From NCBI GenBank assembly GCA_964036665.1, contig OZ038532.1, positions 12,604,537-12,668,536 on the forward strand: DNA of 64,000 bases, written 5' to 3'. This document shows positions 1-11,979 of this stretch, piece after piece (position 1 is the first letter of the stretch; each line of letters opens with the position of its first letter). The position numbers and the translations under genes are program-made. The notes beneath the pieces were generated by a model. That model was not told the DNA's origin. It saw only the letters and a list, made by a program, of their open reading frames with translations, and ran no database searches. This DNA is from Gordius sp. MW1 (lineage: Eukaryota; Nematomorpha; Gordioida; Gordea; Gordiidae).

Positions 1-310
1 TTCCCCCCCCCCCTGCGTACGCCCATGAACTTATACACTTTTGTCACCCAATTATGCATATTATCGCTAAATATCGCTACCTAATAAATATTTAAACTGT
101 TACAAATCTATTTAATTGTTAAAAATATGCCTTTTCCTATTAAGTTGAATAATATGTATTTGCACATTATAAAAAAATATTTTTTACATTATAAACTCTT
201 ATACAGATAACCCCAATTCTTTTATACATTTCCTGTTAATACGCACTAATCTCATTTAGCTAAATAAAACCTAATCCAAAGCAACGCTTGGCCGGGCACA
301 GCTAGTATGT
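1..310 (-). repeat. dispersed repeat, copy A (inverse copy at 48,700-48,965)
   Basis: Apart from a C-run and a gcgtacgcccat tail at 1-28, the stretch to about 305 is an inverted copy of 48,700-48,965. Both share the end reading CTAGCTGTGCCCGGCC (here as ggccgggcacagctag at 291-306), followed inward by caaagcaa, the TTAAT-rich middle and the acttttgtcac block. This is a dispersed element of about 270 bp. No coding capacity is seen. The family is not identified. Confidence 0.55.
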
Positions 311-937
311 GATAAAAATGGTATTTTACATCCTTAATAAAAGATTTATACACATAAATGTAACATCGTGAGTTTTTCCAGCCAAAATTAGAAGTTTAAA
401 TTCTTTTGATGCTGTTGAATGTATTAGAAGACTGAAGTATAAGCTAACTTGGTAAAAACATGTCATCTTTTTTTATAGAAATGTATATTAATAATACTAG
501 CACGACCCTTATTAAGTTAACGTGGTCGCACTTTGTAAATGACCTGCATTTGTTCTAGGAAATATCAAACCCGTTTCATCTTCCTTATAATTTAACACAG
601 TTTTATTCAATATACAATTATTTGGAAATAAAAGTTTATTTATTTTTTGAATACACTTTTTCATTAGGATGGTATAAAAAATTACATTCACGACTAAAAA
701 TTACAAAAACGCGCTATAACTAAACGGATGGCGGTTTGAAAAAAATGAAATGAATAATTTTGCAGTTTTTACTTTTGCAACTCGATAGCATTTAATTCTT
801 GCGACAGGTTTAGGTTTACATTAATAAATTCTAAGATTGGTATTAATAACTTGATATAATTTATGTAGTATTATTATAATTTTTAAAGGGTTTATTATAT
901 ATCTGATAGGGCTAGTCAATCCAACCCGATATTTTAA
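311..937. other. intergenic, no feature seen
   Basis: AT-rich sequence without a convincing ORF, RNA gene or repeat that I could link to other parts of the window. Confidence 0.4.
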
Positions 938-1028
938 ATGACTGGGTTCAAGCCGATGCTAAAATCTTCTCAAGCCAGAATCATGAAATTGATTTTTAAT
1001 TGCTATGCAATTTATGGGATCGTTTTTT

Positions 1029-1077
1029 GGTGTCCGTCCGTCGTCCGTCGTCCGTCGTCCGTCGTCCGTCGTCCGTT
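1029..1077. repeat. 7-bp microsatellite (cgtccgt)n
   Basis: About six head-to-tail copies of the heptamer gtccgtc, GC-rich in an AT-rich context. The unit resembles the ggccgtccgctgg block of the satellite that follows at 1,500-2,610, so the microsatellite may have grown from that sequence. Confidence 0.85.
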
Positions 1078-1137
1078 ACCCTATCTATTTGCATTGGGTA
1101 TATTAGGTTATCGCTTTTTTAAATTAATGGATGAGAA

Positions 1138-1240
1138 AGAGGTGCCCCACCCCTCATCTCTATCTCCCTCGCTGTGTTATTTTTAATTGCTATGCATAAG
1201 AGGTGCCCCACCCCTCATCTCTATCTCCCTCGGTGTGTTA
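1138..1240. repeat. tandem duplication, about 60-bp unit
   Basis: The block aagaggtgccccacccctca and the following tctctatctccctcg occur twice, near 1,136-1,180 and 1,198-1,240, separated by a tttttaattgctatgca segment. No coding function is supported. Confidence 0.7.
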
Positions 1241-1255
1241 TATATAAGATTTGTT

Positions 1256-1500
1256 AAATTATCTATTATATAATAAACATAGATAAAAGTTGTGCTATGC
1301 AATTTAACTAGTTATATAATTAACATAAATAAAAGTTGTTTACTTTTAATTGCTATGCAATTTAACTAGTTTTGGTTATATAATAAATATAAAAGTTGTT
1401 TACTTTTAATGCTATGCAATTTAACTAGTTATAAATAAACATAAATAAAAGTTGTTTACTTTTTAATTGCTATGCAATTTAACTAGTTTTGGGGTTGGAA
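1256..1500 (+). repeat. about 60-bp satellite with hairpin + CTAG (Helitron-like 3' end)
   Basis: Four tandem, partly shortened units of ataaacataaataaaag, ttgtttacttttaattgc and tatgcaatttaactagtt; a further unit lies at 1,722-1,783. Each full unit carries a perfect 6-bp inverted repeat, AATTGC-TAT-GCAATT, followed after four bases by CTAG-T. That arrangement (short hairpin shortly before CTRR, insertion before T) is the known 3'-end signature of Helitrons. The stem is unusually AT-rich, so the assignment is an inference. The same hairpin occurs alone elsewhere, for example near 8,501, 11,729 and 26,101. Confidence 0.6.
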
Positions 1501-2612
1501 TCCCGGAGTTTTTTTTGACTCTTATGATTGTTCTTGTTACTATCATTGATAATAAGAATTTTTGGCCGTCCGCTGGCTGCTGACCAATGAAAAAAATGAC
1601 CATTGGCCAAAATGTGAATCGAAATCATTTTTTTCGTTTTTTTTGACTACTATAATTGTTCCTGTTTCTACCATTGCTATTATGACTTTTTGGCCGTCCG
1701 CTGGCTGCTGACCAATGTTATATAATAAACATAAATAAAAGTTGTTTACTTTTAATTGCTATGCAATTTAACTAGTTTTTGGGTTAGAATCCCGGAGTTT
1801 TTTTTGACTTTTATGATTGTTCTTGTTACTATCATTGATAATAAGACTTTTTGGCCGTCCGTTGGCTGCTGACCAATGAAAAAAATGACCATTGGCCAAA
1901 ATGTGCATCCGAGTTTATTTTTTCGTTTTTTTTGACTATTATGATTGTTCCTGTTACTACCATTGCTATTATGACTTTTTGGCCGTCCGCTGGCTCCTGA
2001 CCGATGGAAAAAATGACCATTGGCCAAAATGTGAATCGAAATTATTTTTTTCGTTTTTTTTGACTATTATGATTGTTCCTGTTCCTACCATTGCTATTAT
2101 GACTTTTTGGCCGTCCGCTGGCTGCTGACCAATGGAATAAAATGACCATTGGCCAAAATGTGATTCGAAAACTTTTATTTCGTTTTTTTTGACTATTATG
2201 AATTTATATCCACTTTTATTGTGTCCTGGCTGCTGACCAATGGAAAAAAATGACCATTGGCCAAAATGTGATTCGAAAATTTTTTTTTCGTTTTTTTTAC
2301 TCTTGTGAATTTATATCCACTTTTACCGTGTGCTGGCTGCTGACCAATGGAAAAAAATGACCATTGGCCAAAATGTGAATCCGAGTTTATTTTTTCGTTT
2401 TTTTTGACTATTATGATTGTTCCTGTTACTACCATTGCTATTATGACTTTTTGGCCGTCCGCTGGCTCCTGACCGATGGAAAAAATGACCATTGGCCAAA
2501 ATGTGATTCGAAATTTTTTTTTTTCGTTTTTTTTGACTTATGAATTTATATCCACTTTTACCGTGTCCTGGCTGCTTACCAATGAAAAAAATGACCATTG
2601 GCCAAATTTTAT
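1500..2612. repeat. satellite array, 103-129 bp monomer
   Basis: About nine tandem monomers. The shared landmarks are ggccgtccgctggct (near 1,565, 1,692, 1,853, 1,980, 2,109 and 2,454), gctgctgaccaatgg, then tgaccattggccaaaatgtg and a ttttttcgttttttttgact tract. Spacing between landmarks is mostly 127-129 bp, falling to about 103-119 bp near 2,200-2,580. Each monomer contains the inverted pair CCAATGG/CCATTGG. The array is interrupted at 1,722-1,783 by a unit of the neighbouring Helitron-like satellite. Open frames inside are repeat shadows, not genes. Confidence 0.9.
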
Positions 2613-2639
2613 ATATAACCTAAAAATTTATTATAGATG

Positions 2640-3180
2640 GTCTAACAGACAGCCAACTATGTAATATATATTTTTAACCTTATAAATGCATATATATTTT
2701 TTTATTGGGTTAATATATTTCATTTAATTAGATTGTGATTTCATAGAAAACCTAAAAAGTAATATTTAAAAAAATAATATAGGTATTAGATTCTAATTTA
2801 CGATAAAATATATCGATAGAAACTAACACAAAATTCGAAACCTCCTTCAAAGGTATAAGCATAGCCCGTTATTTCTAATTAAAGTGAATCTACTATTAAA
2901 CTCAGACACGAATTGTACTTTATTAGATGGCGCGCGTAAGTTTATATAATTAGTAAAATTTTTCTACGTGTCATAGATATTACACCGCACGTGTGGCAGG
3001 GAAATGTCCGATATTTTTAAAGTGAAAAGGTATTTTAGGAATCTGAAAAGGTTATTTTACCCCCGGCCGCCCTGGGCACCTACGGGTAAAGTTTCGAGCA
3101 ATCGGGCTGGTAGTTTAAGAATTTAGCCCTTTTTTAAAACTAAAAAAAAACTTTTTTTTAATTTTTTTTTTACATTAAAT
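2640..3180. other. intergenic, no feature seen
   Basis: AT-rich spacer. A GC-rich patch at 3,060-3,120 (ccccggccgccctgggcacc) looks like a transposon end of the cccg type seen elsewhere in the window, but no partner end was found. Confidence 0.3.
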
Positions 3181-3184
3181 TAAT

Positions 3185-3545
3185 ATTTTGTTTTTGTTAA
3201 TACCATTGATAATATGACTTTTTGACCGTCCGCTGGCTACTGACCGACGAAATATATTGATTTTCTAAACATAAAACACAACTTTATTATTTCATCATCT
3301 ATATAAATAACATAATAACTTCTACTATTTTAAAGCCAGCATGGTATAGTGGTTATAGCGCCGGCTTGTGAACTGGAGGTGTGGGGTTCAAGTCAGTGAG
3401 GGGACAAATTTTTTTTTTAATTTTTTTAAATTAAATTAATATTTGTTCATGTTAATACCAATGATAATATGAATTTTTGACCGTCCGCTGGCTACTGACC
3501 AATAAAAAAATGACCATTGGCCAAATAAATCGAAATTTTTTTTCG
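3185..3545. repeat. two diverged monomers of the 1.5-2.6 kb satellite flanking a tRNA-like sequence
   Basis: The blocks gttaataccattgataatatgact and ttttgaccgtccgctggctactgacc occur at about 3,197-3,243 and again at 3,450-3,500. The second is followed by tgaccattggcca. They are clearly related to the main array, with ctactgacc in place of ctgctgacc. The tRNA-like sequence lies between the two copies. Confidence 0.75.
3335..3406 (+). pseudogene. tRNA-His(GTG)-like pseudogene / tRNA-derived sequence
   Basis: Counting 72 bases from gccagca, T33 is followed by GTG at positions 34-36 (histidine) and A37. A perfect A-box (TGGTATAGTGG) and a B-box-like GGTTCAAGTCA are present, and a T-run follows within three bases of the end, as a Pol III terminator would. 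The acceptor, anticodon and T stems pair poorly, so a functional tRNA is unlikely. It is a decayed tRNA or the head of a tRNA-derived SINE. Confidence 0.55.
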
Positions 3546-3559
3546 TTTTTGAATTGGTT

Positions 3560-3800
3560 AACATTGATAATTACCCTATGTCCTCCCCTACAAGGGCCTA
3601 TAACTAATTAACTAATTATTTTGCATCTAATACCCCCTATAGGTATTCTCGCCCCTTCCCACCTTTCTCGCCCATAAATTGCATAGCAAATATGCTACGT
3701 TTATACGGAGTATAGAAGAGTTCCCCCTTCCCCTCTTCCCTTCCCCTCTTCCCTTCCCCTACTCCCCTTCCCTTCTCCCCCTTCCCACGAGGGCCGAAGG
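3560..3800. repeat. CT-rich low-complexity tract
   Basis: Repeated cccttcccctctt units at about 3,720-3,787, after an AATTGCATAGCAAAT hairpin near 3,676. The open frames on both strands here are products of the simple repeat. Confidence 0.7.
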
Positions 3801-3899
3801 CCCGAGTATTTATAATCCGTCTTCTCAAATCTGTTTATTCTTACTTTGTATATACAATTGTCAACATCTCACTTTAGTTTTTTAGGACGTATTATCATC

Positions 3900-5880
3900 T
3901 ACAATTTATATGCCACTGGAAGTTAAATTTATCAAGTTTTTCTCGTAAATTTAAAGGAAAGGAGATATCTTAGAAACTTATCATCTTAAAATATTCCTAA
4001 CAAAATTTATTTGTTTGGATAAGTAATCAAACTTCAATATTACGCTACTATTTAACTCGTGCAAAATTCTGCAATGACATTATTTATATATATAAAAATT
4101 CAAAGTCCGCGGGGGGCCCCCATGCACGTATTAAAATTTTCGAATTAATTTTAAAACAAATTCCCAACTATTACTTAATGATGAATTTTGTATGTCTACG
4201 ATTCGTTATACATTCCACTGAGATTTATTTTTTATGTTCAAAAACTAATAGAAATCATCAATTATTTAAAAATATTTCTGATATGTAAAACACACTTGTT
4301 TTTTAATCTATGAATCATCATTGATTAAATAAAAATCTTATAATTAAATTTCTATTTTAATATGTCTAAATCAAAATTATTGAGAGTGCTTGATATATAT
4401 CACGGTATTTTAAAATTGTGAATAAATTACTTTTAATTAATTTTTACAATAAATAAATTTATTTCAATCCTGCAATTTTATTAAAATAAGTAATATAAAG
4501 GTTTTCTAAAACGCTTAATTTTTTAGTTAATTGTTAAGATGTAATTGGGTACATTAAAATTTATGGAATTAATAAGATAATAATAACATGTTCTATGATG
4601 ATATGCCTATAGAGTATGAAACATTTTAACCGGTAAAATCAACGACAATAATCATTTTGCATTTTCGGACGAACCTTCGCCTGCTTGCCACTATGACAAA
4701 AATATTAATTGAAAGTTATAATAAGTTTAAACATTCTTATAATGTAATAAAAACATTAATCAGGATTTACCAAATTCTCATAACTAAGACCTTCAACATA
4801 TCCATTAGGGGGTGCTACAAGATCCACACGGTTTCTCTCCGCAGCAATAATTCGCTGTTGTAAAACTCTAGATAATAAATTCAAACACAAATAACTTAAT
4901 TAATCTATAAATTTTGTGATTTTATTAATTTATTATAATATAAAAATCAACATATATTTTTCCCGACCAAAGGCGTAGCCAGAATTTGGAATAAGGAGCT
5001 ATACATCAAATTTTAACTTAAAATAGTACTATTGGATTGATTTCGAGGGGCCAAAATCTTCTAAAGCGAGAGTTTGTTTTTCATTATCTTTGCATGAAAA
5101 ATGCAATAAATATATCGCGATCGGTCAAATCTATTTTATATTTAATATAATATGAACGAATGATCAAAAATATTATGCATCGAAAGTCATAAATTCGTAT
5201 ATTTAGCCCTTTAGAGAGGCTATTAGAAAGAGAAAGTCTCCTTCAAATGCAAACCCAAAACTATTAAAAGTCTTAATACCGAATATTATGAGCCTTTAAG
5301 ACAATCTTGCCCGTCTCATCTTTATATATTTTTTTCAATTTCTTATAGACACCACATCAACCAACTTTAGAGCTACTCGAGGAATGGAAATGTGTCTGTA
5401 TCTAAAGTCCTACGAATATGAGAATGCTTTTACATTAGTCAGAAAAAAACATGAGATATATTAGAAAGTCTACCGCGTCGTCAATAAATCTTGTCGTGTG
5501 CAGAATTGTATAAATATCATTTTTTTAATTTGCATATTTAACAAAAACAAAAGAACATAACATATAAAGTTGGAAGTATCCTTTTTTATAGACATATAAT
5601 ATGACAATTTATTTAACGTCTATTTAATACAGGAGAGTAGACCTCCTCAAAAAATTCGCTTCTAATGTATTCACCATATAGAAAATTCGATTTTTAAATA
5701 CTTATTATAAAATGGGCTTTGTCTTGGAAATGGGTGCCGGTGATACTACCGCTTATGCACCTTTTTGAAAGAATATTAAATATATTTCACATCGTCAACA
5801 CGACTGGCCTAGATAATCGAGCGTTACCCCTCATCCAAATCCTCTTATGTGGAACGATGACGGCAAATACGAGAGAATTA
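3900..5880. other. intergenic, AT-rich; element-end fragment near 4,974
   Basis: No convincing gene. The sequence aaaggcgtagccagaatttgg at about 4,970 is one end of the GGCGTAGCCAG family seen complete at 25,192-25,355 and 48,382-48,561. The rest is featureless AT-rich DNA. Confidence 0.35.
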
Positions 5881-5889
5881 TATTCTAGC

Positions 5890-7950
5890 CAATATAAACT
5901 GTGAGATTCGTATGGTATCAAGGAAAAGGATATGAGTGGAGAAACGATGAAGGAGAGGAAATATTAAAATTAGCCGTGACATTTAATCTGGCCATTACGT
6001 ATAGTATTCATAAGGGATGTTAATCACCCAATAACATACATAGAAATCGGTTTTGGCAGACATACTACCTCTTAATATCAAGAACGGAATTATGTAAGGT
6101 TATACTGGGTGAGGCTATTATATTGCAGCTCACAGAGTGGTTGTGACGGACTTTGTCATCCTTAAGGCTAAAACTTAAAGGCACAAGAGATCAAATGGGA
6201 AGATTAAATTGCTATCAAACTTAAGCCATCGAGATAGACCATAAATACAATGCAAACGATATGTGTAAGAACATAGCCAACACGATATCGATAGGCAATA
6301 TATTCTAGGGGAAAGTAAGGGAATATAGAAAGCCAAACAATGTGATGGTGAAACTTAAACTTGCATCGCATAGTCAAGGTAATTTTTTTTTACAAAAAAT
6401 GAACATGTAAGGTAATGAAACAAGATTTGCGTTTGTGAAAGCTAAAAATAAAGCAAAACTTTTTGTGGGCTAAGCATCTATATAAAAAATAGCTCCATGT
6501 TAAATATTAAGCAACTGGACAGGATAATTACAGCAAGGATCAGGGCTAATATCTCAGCAGATTAGTTTAACTTAAAAACCAAAAAGAACGAGGAAGGCAA
6601 CACTCTAACTTTGGACCCAAGACATAGACCGTTGGCATGTTTACTATGCAAAAGTAGGAAAAAATATAGTTCTTAGAACGCGAAAGCAAAAACTGAGAAT
6701 ATGTTCTAGCGTTTTAAGTGACCGAGAAATGTTTATCTGATGCTCAAAAAGAGACCTTGGGTAAAGCATTGGGACCTGATAATTATACCTATGGAAGTTT
6801 TCAAAATGCTAAAGACCTTAGGTGCACATACTTGCAAAGCCATTCAGCAAAATAACTCAAGTAGAAGCATGAAGCTATGTCATATCAAACAATAAAATGA
6901 AGTGAGTTGTGCAAGAGTGCAATAACTATCACGATAAAGTTAACGAGTCATGCCATGAAGCTATGAGAAAGGTCATTGAATTAGCTTAAGCTTAATAGAA
7001 GCGATAATTTGGGTTCATCTTTTAAAAATCAACTTCAGATGCAATATATGGTCTCAAATGGTTTATGAATTTATATTAGGCAAAACAGAATAAATTTAAT
7101 ATGTGTTTTATTTATACATAAAATTCCTTAAAACTCCAAGGAAGTTGCTATTGGATAGCTTGAGTTAAAAACAATGATGTACCCGACGTTTTTATAGTGC
7201 TATTAAGGGCTATGTATCGTAGAAAGTACGGACATACAGTAGTACTTTAGAAGAATTCAGTCGAAATGGCAATATGAATCAAGAATCGGGTGGCAATATG
7301 TCCATTGCCCTTCATAACAAAGATGAATTGGATAACTAAGGACCTGAAGCGCGAATCACGTTGGCAATGGTCTTTGCGGATGATATAGTGCTTTGCACAA
7401 TATCAATAGAATTGACAAGGCAGATAAAAGTTTGAACGGCTCTAATTGAAAACAATGGCCTTACAAGCAACCTGAATATAACTTCATGTATAAGCCTGGA
7501 GTCGGGAAATCAAAACAAAGAAACACATTTGCAAATCGATGACTGGTTTTTGAGCAGTTAGAAAATTCAAGTATCTTGGTTCTTAAGTACAATATGATGG
7601 AGCTGTGGAATGAAATTAAGGCAAGAATAAGCGTAGGATGGCTAAATTCAGGGAATTGAGTGGTATACATGACAAACACATACCACTTAAAAGGGCGATT
7701 AGATAACAACGTTAGTGTTCTCACGTTGATTATGGAGCGGAGACATGGAGTATTAAGGCAAAGGAAAAGCAAAGCTTGGCTATAATGGGATGCGAATGTT
7801 AAGATGGATCTTAGGTATAAGCAAGAAGGACTATATAAGGATTCAAGAGATAACTTAAATGTTGTTTTTATAGATAGAAAGTTGGTTGTGAGAAGAATAA
7901 GATGATATGCCAATTTAAAGTGATGCGAGGAAAGTCACCTGGCAAATCGT
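5890..7950 (+). pseudogene. decayed RTE-type non-LTR retrotransposon
   Basis: Read on the plus strand in shifting frames, about 5,950-6,060 gives an endonuclease-like stretch (NDEGEEILKLAV, then NHPITYI), about 7,370-7,395 gives the reverse-transcriptase catalytic motif FADDIVLC, and about 7,730-7,850 gives YGAETWSIKAKEK with RWILGISKKDYIR. This order and these motifs are those of RTE-clade LINEs, which encode an apurinic endonuclease followed by a reverse transcriptase. Numerous stops and frameshifts make it an old dead copy, more decayed than those at 15.4 and 55 kb. The 150-codon antisense frame at 7,461-7,913 is a shadow. Confidence 0.75.
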
Positions 7951-8271
7951 ATCGACAAGGTGCAAGTCGAATGTAGTGGTGGGGAAACCCTTAGGTCAGG
8001 TGCCTCAGGTCAACCTGAGGTGAGGTTTAGGTTAGGTTTATTAAAAACCTGAGGTTGTCAATCAACCTAACACCTAACCTTGAGGTTAGTTTTGAGGTTT
8101 ATAACGACCTCAAGGTTTTTTAAGTAAAAAAACCTTAAAACCTCAGGTCCGAAGTTAGGTCACCTCAAAGTTTACGCTCTTATGCTTTATTTTTTATATC
8201 TTAATTACGACTAAAGTATAGACTTTAACAAAATAAATTTATTAAGTATATATATATATAATATATATATA

Positions 8272-9334
8272 TTATTTACAAATAATTAAATCTTAAAATG
8301 GGAGCCTTTTGATCGAAGGCTTTTACATCTCTTACCTAAGTGGACAAAACACAATATAAGTTAAGTTTTTATAAATATTAATCCATCATAACAAAAGTTG
8401 TCTGTGAATATGAAGTCTAAATAAGCTGGAAATGGGTTTATCTAAAATACATTTTTGGTAAGACAACAATTTGTGTTTATCATTAGGAAATACGAGTTTT
8501 TAATTGCTATGCAATTTATAATAATGGGATTTTTACAGTGTCATAAACATAGGTGGAATTGAATTAGGGTTAAAAAATAAATTTTCTTTTGAAAACCCGA
8601 GCTTGACTAAAATAATTATATTTGCTCAAATGGAGCAGCATATTATCAATATTTAACACAGCATTGGAGATGAGTTTTAATGCCGCATATATGCATTTAT
8701 TAAACATATCTAAATCTGGCTAATATATTAGTTTGGATTCATATAAGAATTATAATGTATCGAAATACAGGAAGCTAATTAGTTGAGATTGATCTGTTCA
8801 TGCCCTTCATGGCCCGACTAGTAAAAAATTTTGGGCTGGGCTCTGACAAAAATTAATATAGTAATTATACTTTGGTCTCTAAAAATGGAGCCGGAGTCCG
8901 GCCCTAAGTAAACCAGCATATGCTAAAACTTGGCAAATCAATTGCCATGTTTATTAATTTGCAGCCATGGTGAATAGCTAGCGGCGCTATTTTATAATTA
9001 CCACAAAAATAATTATCTTCACCAGTAATCCTTTAATAAGTCAGTCAACTAGAAACAAAGGAAGTTAAAATTTTATCATAAACTTAATTAACATTTGTAA
9101 TTGAAAATTCAAATATAGCATTGTGCAAGTTAATTTATATATTTAGTATGATATGAATATGGATCAATAAACTAATTTTGACTTTTGGCTTGTTATAAAG
9201 ATTTCAGACATATATGAATTAAATTATTTGATTCGAATTAAATTTTACATGAAGATCATTGGTTTACAAATCAACCCCGGAACTAAAATATCTTATCTAA
9301 AAGTTACATGGCTAATAGTCGACAGGAGGGAAGC
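8272..9334 (+). repeat. left arm of 1.06-kb inverted duplication
   Basis: Starts at ttatttacaaataattaaat and ends near cgacaggagggaag. It matches 10,858-11,978 in reverse complement over its full length, with scattered substitutions and indels. The left arm lies wholly inside the hAT element 7,974-10,659 and the right arm wholly outside it. Confidence 0.9.
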
Positions 9335-9338
9335 GTGG

Positions 9339-9600
9339 GCTAGGGTGTCGTCACAAAGTTGTTACAAGTAGAAAATTTAAATTCAACAACCTAAATTGGT
9401 GATTATTGTCATAATTGTCGTTTATAGAGTTGAATAAGTTCTTTAAACTAAAATCGGTGGGTTAAGATGTTACAAAGTTGTTACAAGAAGAAATTTAAAT
9501 TTAACAACTTAACTTGATGATTATTGTCATAATTGTCGTTATAGAGTCTAATAAGTTATTTTGACAAAATTCGCTGGGTAAGGGTGTCGTAAAGTTGTTA
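9339..9600. repeat. tandem repeat, about 125-bp unit, two and a bit copies
   Basis: The unit contains gggtgtcgt..aaagttgttac, ttaaatt.aacaac.taa, tgattattgtcataattgtc and gttatagagt. It starts near 9,345, repeats near 9,465, and a third partial copy starts near 9,580. It lies inside the hAT element, next to the inverted-duplication arm. Confidence 0.75.
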
Positions 9601-10004
9601 AATATATTAAAGATAAACTAGTCAACCTATCTTGAAGAGCCAAATATATTTTTATAAAATTTTTTATGTAAGGTGCATAAAGGTATCATGAAAATTTTTA
9701 TTAGTCAAACCCACCTCAAGACACCTAAACCAAACCAAAGGTCGACTAATAAATCAGAATAACCATTGGTCTATTTTAATAAATGTGACAGCCTAAAGGT
9801 TGACTTTACAAGAAACCGACCTATAGAATGTTTTTTAAATTTCGACTAAGCCTAAACGTCGACTATCAAAAATATTCCTTTTTTTAAAACACTAGTAACC
9901 ATACACTCATAGTAATGTTTAGAATAAACTTTTTTTTGTTAATATATAAGAAAATAGAATACTGTATTACAAGCGCAAAATAAATTAATATTGAAAATTA
10001 TGAA

Positions 10005-10160
10005 TGTTTATTACTGAGCATTTTAGAAAAAATACTGAGCATTATAGGTTTAAAGTTAAGCATTTTAAAGTTAATATAATGAGCAATTTTGAATTTTTAA
10101 CTGGGCACCTTAATAAAATACTGAGCAACTGAGCATTTCGTTTTTTACTGAGCATTTAAA
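10005..10160. repeat. ACTGAGCATTT repeat cluster inside the hAT element
   Basis: Degenerate copies of tactgagcattt occur about every 20-40 bp. The same motif forms the mirrored subterminal clusters of the hAT element at 44,821-46,716, so the two elements share a likely transposase-recognition repeat (inference). Confidence 0.7.
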
Positions 10161-10857
10161 TAACATCCTTTTTAAAAAATTTTTATGAACACAATATTGC
10201 AATATATAAATAAAATCGAATTAAAAATATTTAAATTCATTTAAAATAAATACTCAAGATAGGCGGGAGGTTGAAAAATGTATTATAAAAATATAACACA
10301 TTATAGATGGCAGCATATTTTAATACACGTTAAAACGATAATTTATTAGAGAGTAAAAATTATAGTATAAGTAATTTGCTATTAAAATAAATTTATTTGG
10401 ACTATTTTTGTAATATATGTATAAAATTAATAAATTTATTTTGTTAAAGACTATACATTAGTCGTAAAATTAAGATATAAAAAATGAGGCATAAGAGTTG
10501 AAACCCAAGGTGACTTAATAAAAAACCTTGAGGTCGTTACAAACCTCAAACCTAACCTCAAGGTTAGGTGTTAGGTTGATTGACAACCTCAGGTTTTCAA
10601 TCAACCTAGATCTAACCTTGAGGTTAAGGTTAAAAAAACCTCAGGTTTCCCCATCACTAGTCGAAGGTAAGCGAAAGAGAGTGAGACATAAACTCACATA
10701 GCGGATTTCCCCCTATAGAAAATTCTCTATAAAAAACATGATTATTCAAACTTTTATCATTTTTATGATCTTATACTAATATTTCTGGCCATTATTATTT
10801 TTTTTCCCATCATAAATTCTTTAGACATATAAAATTTGTATAAAAAGAGGGGGTGGG

Positions 10858-11978
10858 AAGCTTCCCTCCTGTCGACTATTAGCCATGTAACTTTTAAATA
10901 AGATATTTTAGTTCCGGGGTTGATTTGTAAACCAATGATCTTCATGTAAAATTTAATTAGAATCACATAATTTAATTCTTATATGTCTGAAATCTTTATA
11001 ACAAGCCAAAAGTCAAAATTAGTTTATTGATCCATATTCATATCATACTAAATATATAAATTAACTTGCACAATGCTATATTTGAATTTTCAATTACAAA
11101 TGTTAATTAAGTTTTTGATAAAATTTTAACTTCCTTTGTTTCTAGTTGACTGAGTTATTAAAGGATTACTGGTGAAGATAATTATTTTTGTGGTAATTAT
11201 AAAATAGCGCCGCTATCTATTCACCATGGCTGCAAATTAATAAACATGGCAATTGATTTGCCAAGTGTATTTCAAATTTCGAAGCCGCTCATTAATTAAA
11301 TATATTTTAGCATATGCTGGTTTACTTAGGGCCGGACTCCGGCTTCATGTTTAGAGACCAAAGTATAATTACTTTATTAATTTTTGTCAGAGCCCAGCCC
11401 AAAATTTTTTACTAGTCGGGCCATGAAGGGCATGAACAGATCAATCTCAACTATTTAGCTTCCTGTATTTCGATACGTTATAATTCTTATATGAATCCAA
11501 ACTAATATATTAGCCAGATTTAGATATGTTTAATAAATGCATATATGCGGCATTAAAACTCATCTCCAATGCTGTGTGAAATATTGATAATATGCTGCTC
11601 CATTTGAGCAAATATAATTATTTTAGTCAAGTTCAGGTTAATTTCAAATAAGAAAATTTATTTTTTAACCCTAATTAAATTCCACCTATGTTTATGACAC
11701 TGTAAAAGTCCCATATTATTATATGCATAGCAATTAAAAACTCGTATTTACTAATGATAAACACAAATTGTTGTCTTACGAAAAATGTATTTTAGATAAA
11801 CCCATTTGCAGCTTATTTAGACTTTATATTCACAGGACTCTCTTAAACAACTTTCGCTATGATGGATTATCATTTATAAAAACTTAACTTATATTGTGTT
11901 TTGTCCACTTAGGTAAGAGATGTAAAAGCCTTCGATCAAAAGGCTCCCCTTTTAAGATTTAATTATTTGTAAATAATA
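10858..11978 (-). repeat. right arm of inverted duplication
   Basis: Reverse-complement copy of 8,272-9,334, beginning at gcttccctcctgtcgactat and ending at aatttaattatttgtaaataa. It has no hAT termini of its own. It is either an internal fragment of a second copy of the same element or an independent repeat that also sits inside the hAT element. Confidence 0.9.
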
Positions 11979-11979
11979 T

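Larger units (their letters stand above)
7966..10667. mobile_element. hAT-type DNA transposon, 2,686 bp, with 8-bp TSD
   Basis: The element runs from TAGTGGTGGGGAAACC (7,974) to the inverted end GGTTTCCCCATCACTA (10,659). It is flanked by gtcgaatg and gtcgaagg, an 8-bp TSD with one difference. TIRs of the TAGTGNTGGGNAA type and 8-bp TSDs define the hAT superfamily. Long subterminal inverted repeats rich in aacctcaggt follow, extending to about 8,270 on the left and 10,380 on the right. It carries a (TA)n run, a 1.06-kb segment duplicated in inverse orientation outside the element, an imperfect 125-bp tandem repeat and an ACTGAGCATTT repeat cluster. No transposase frame was recognised, so it is non-autonomous or decayed. 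Confidence 0.85.

Noticed and set aside
1752..2598. overlapping 62-98-codon ORFs on both strands
   Set aside because: They repeat the same peptide with the satellite period; repeat-generated.
7461..7913. 150-codon minus-strand ORF
   Set aside because: It is antisense to the decayed RTE reverse-transcriptase region, whose motifs read on the plus strand.
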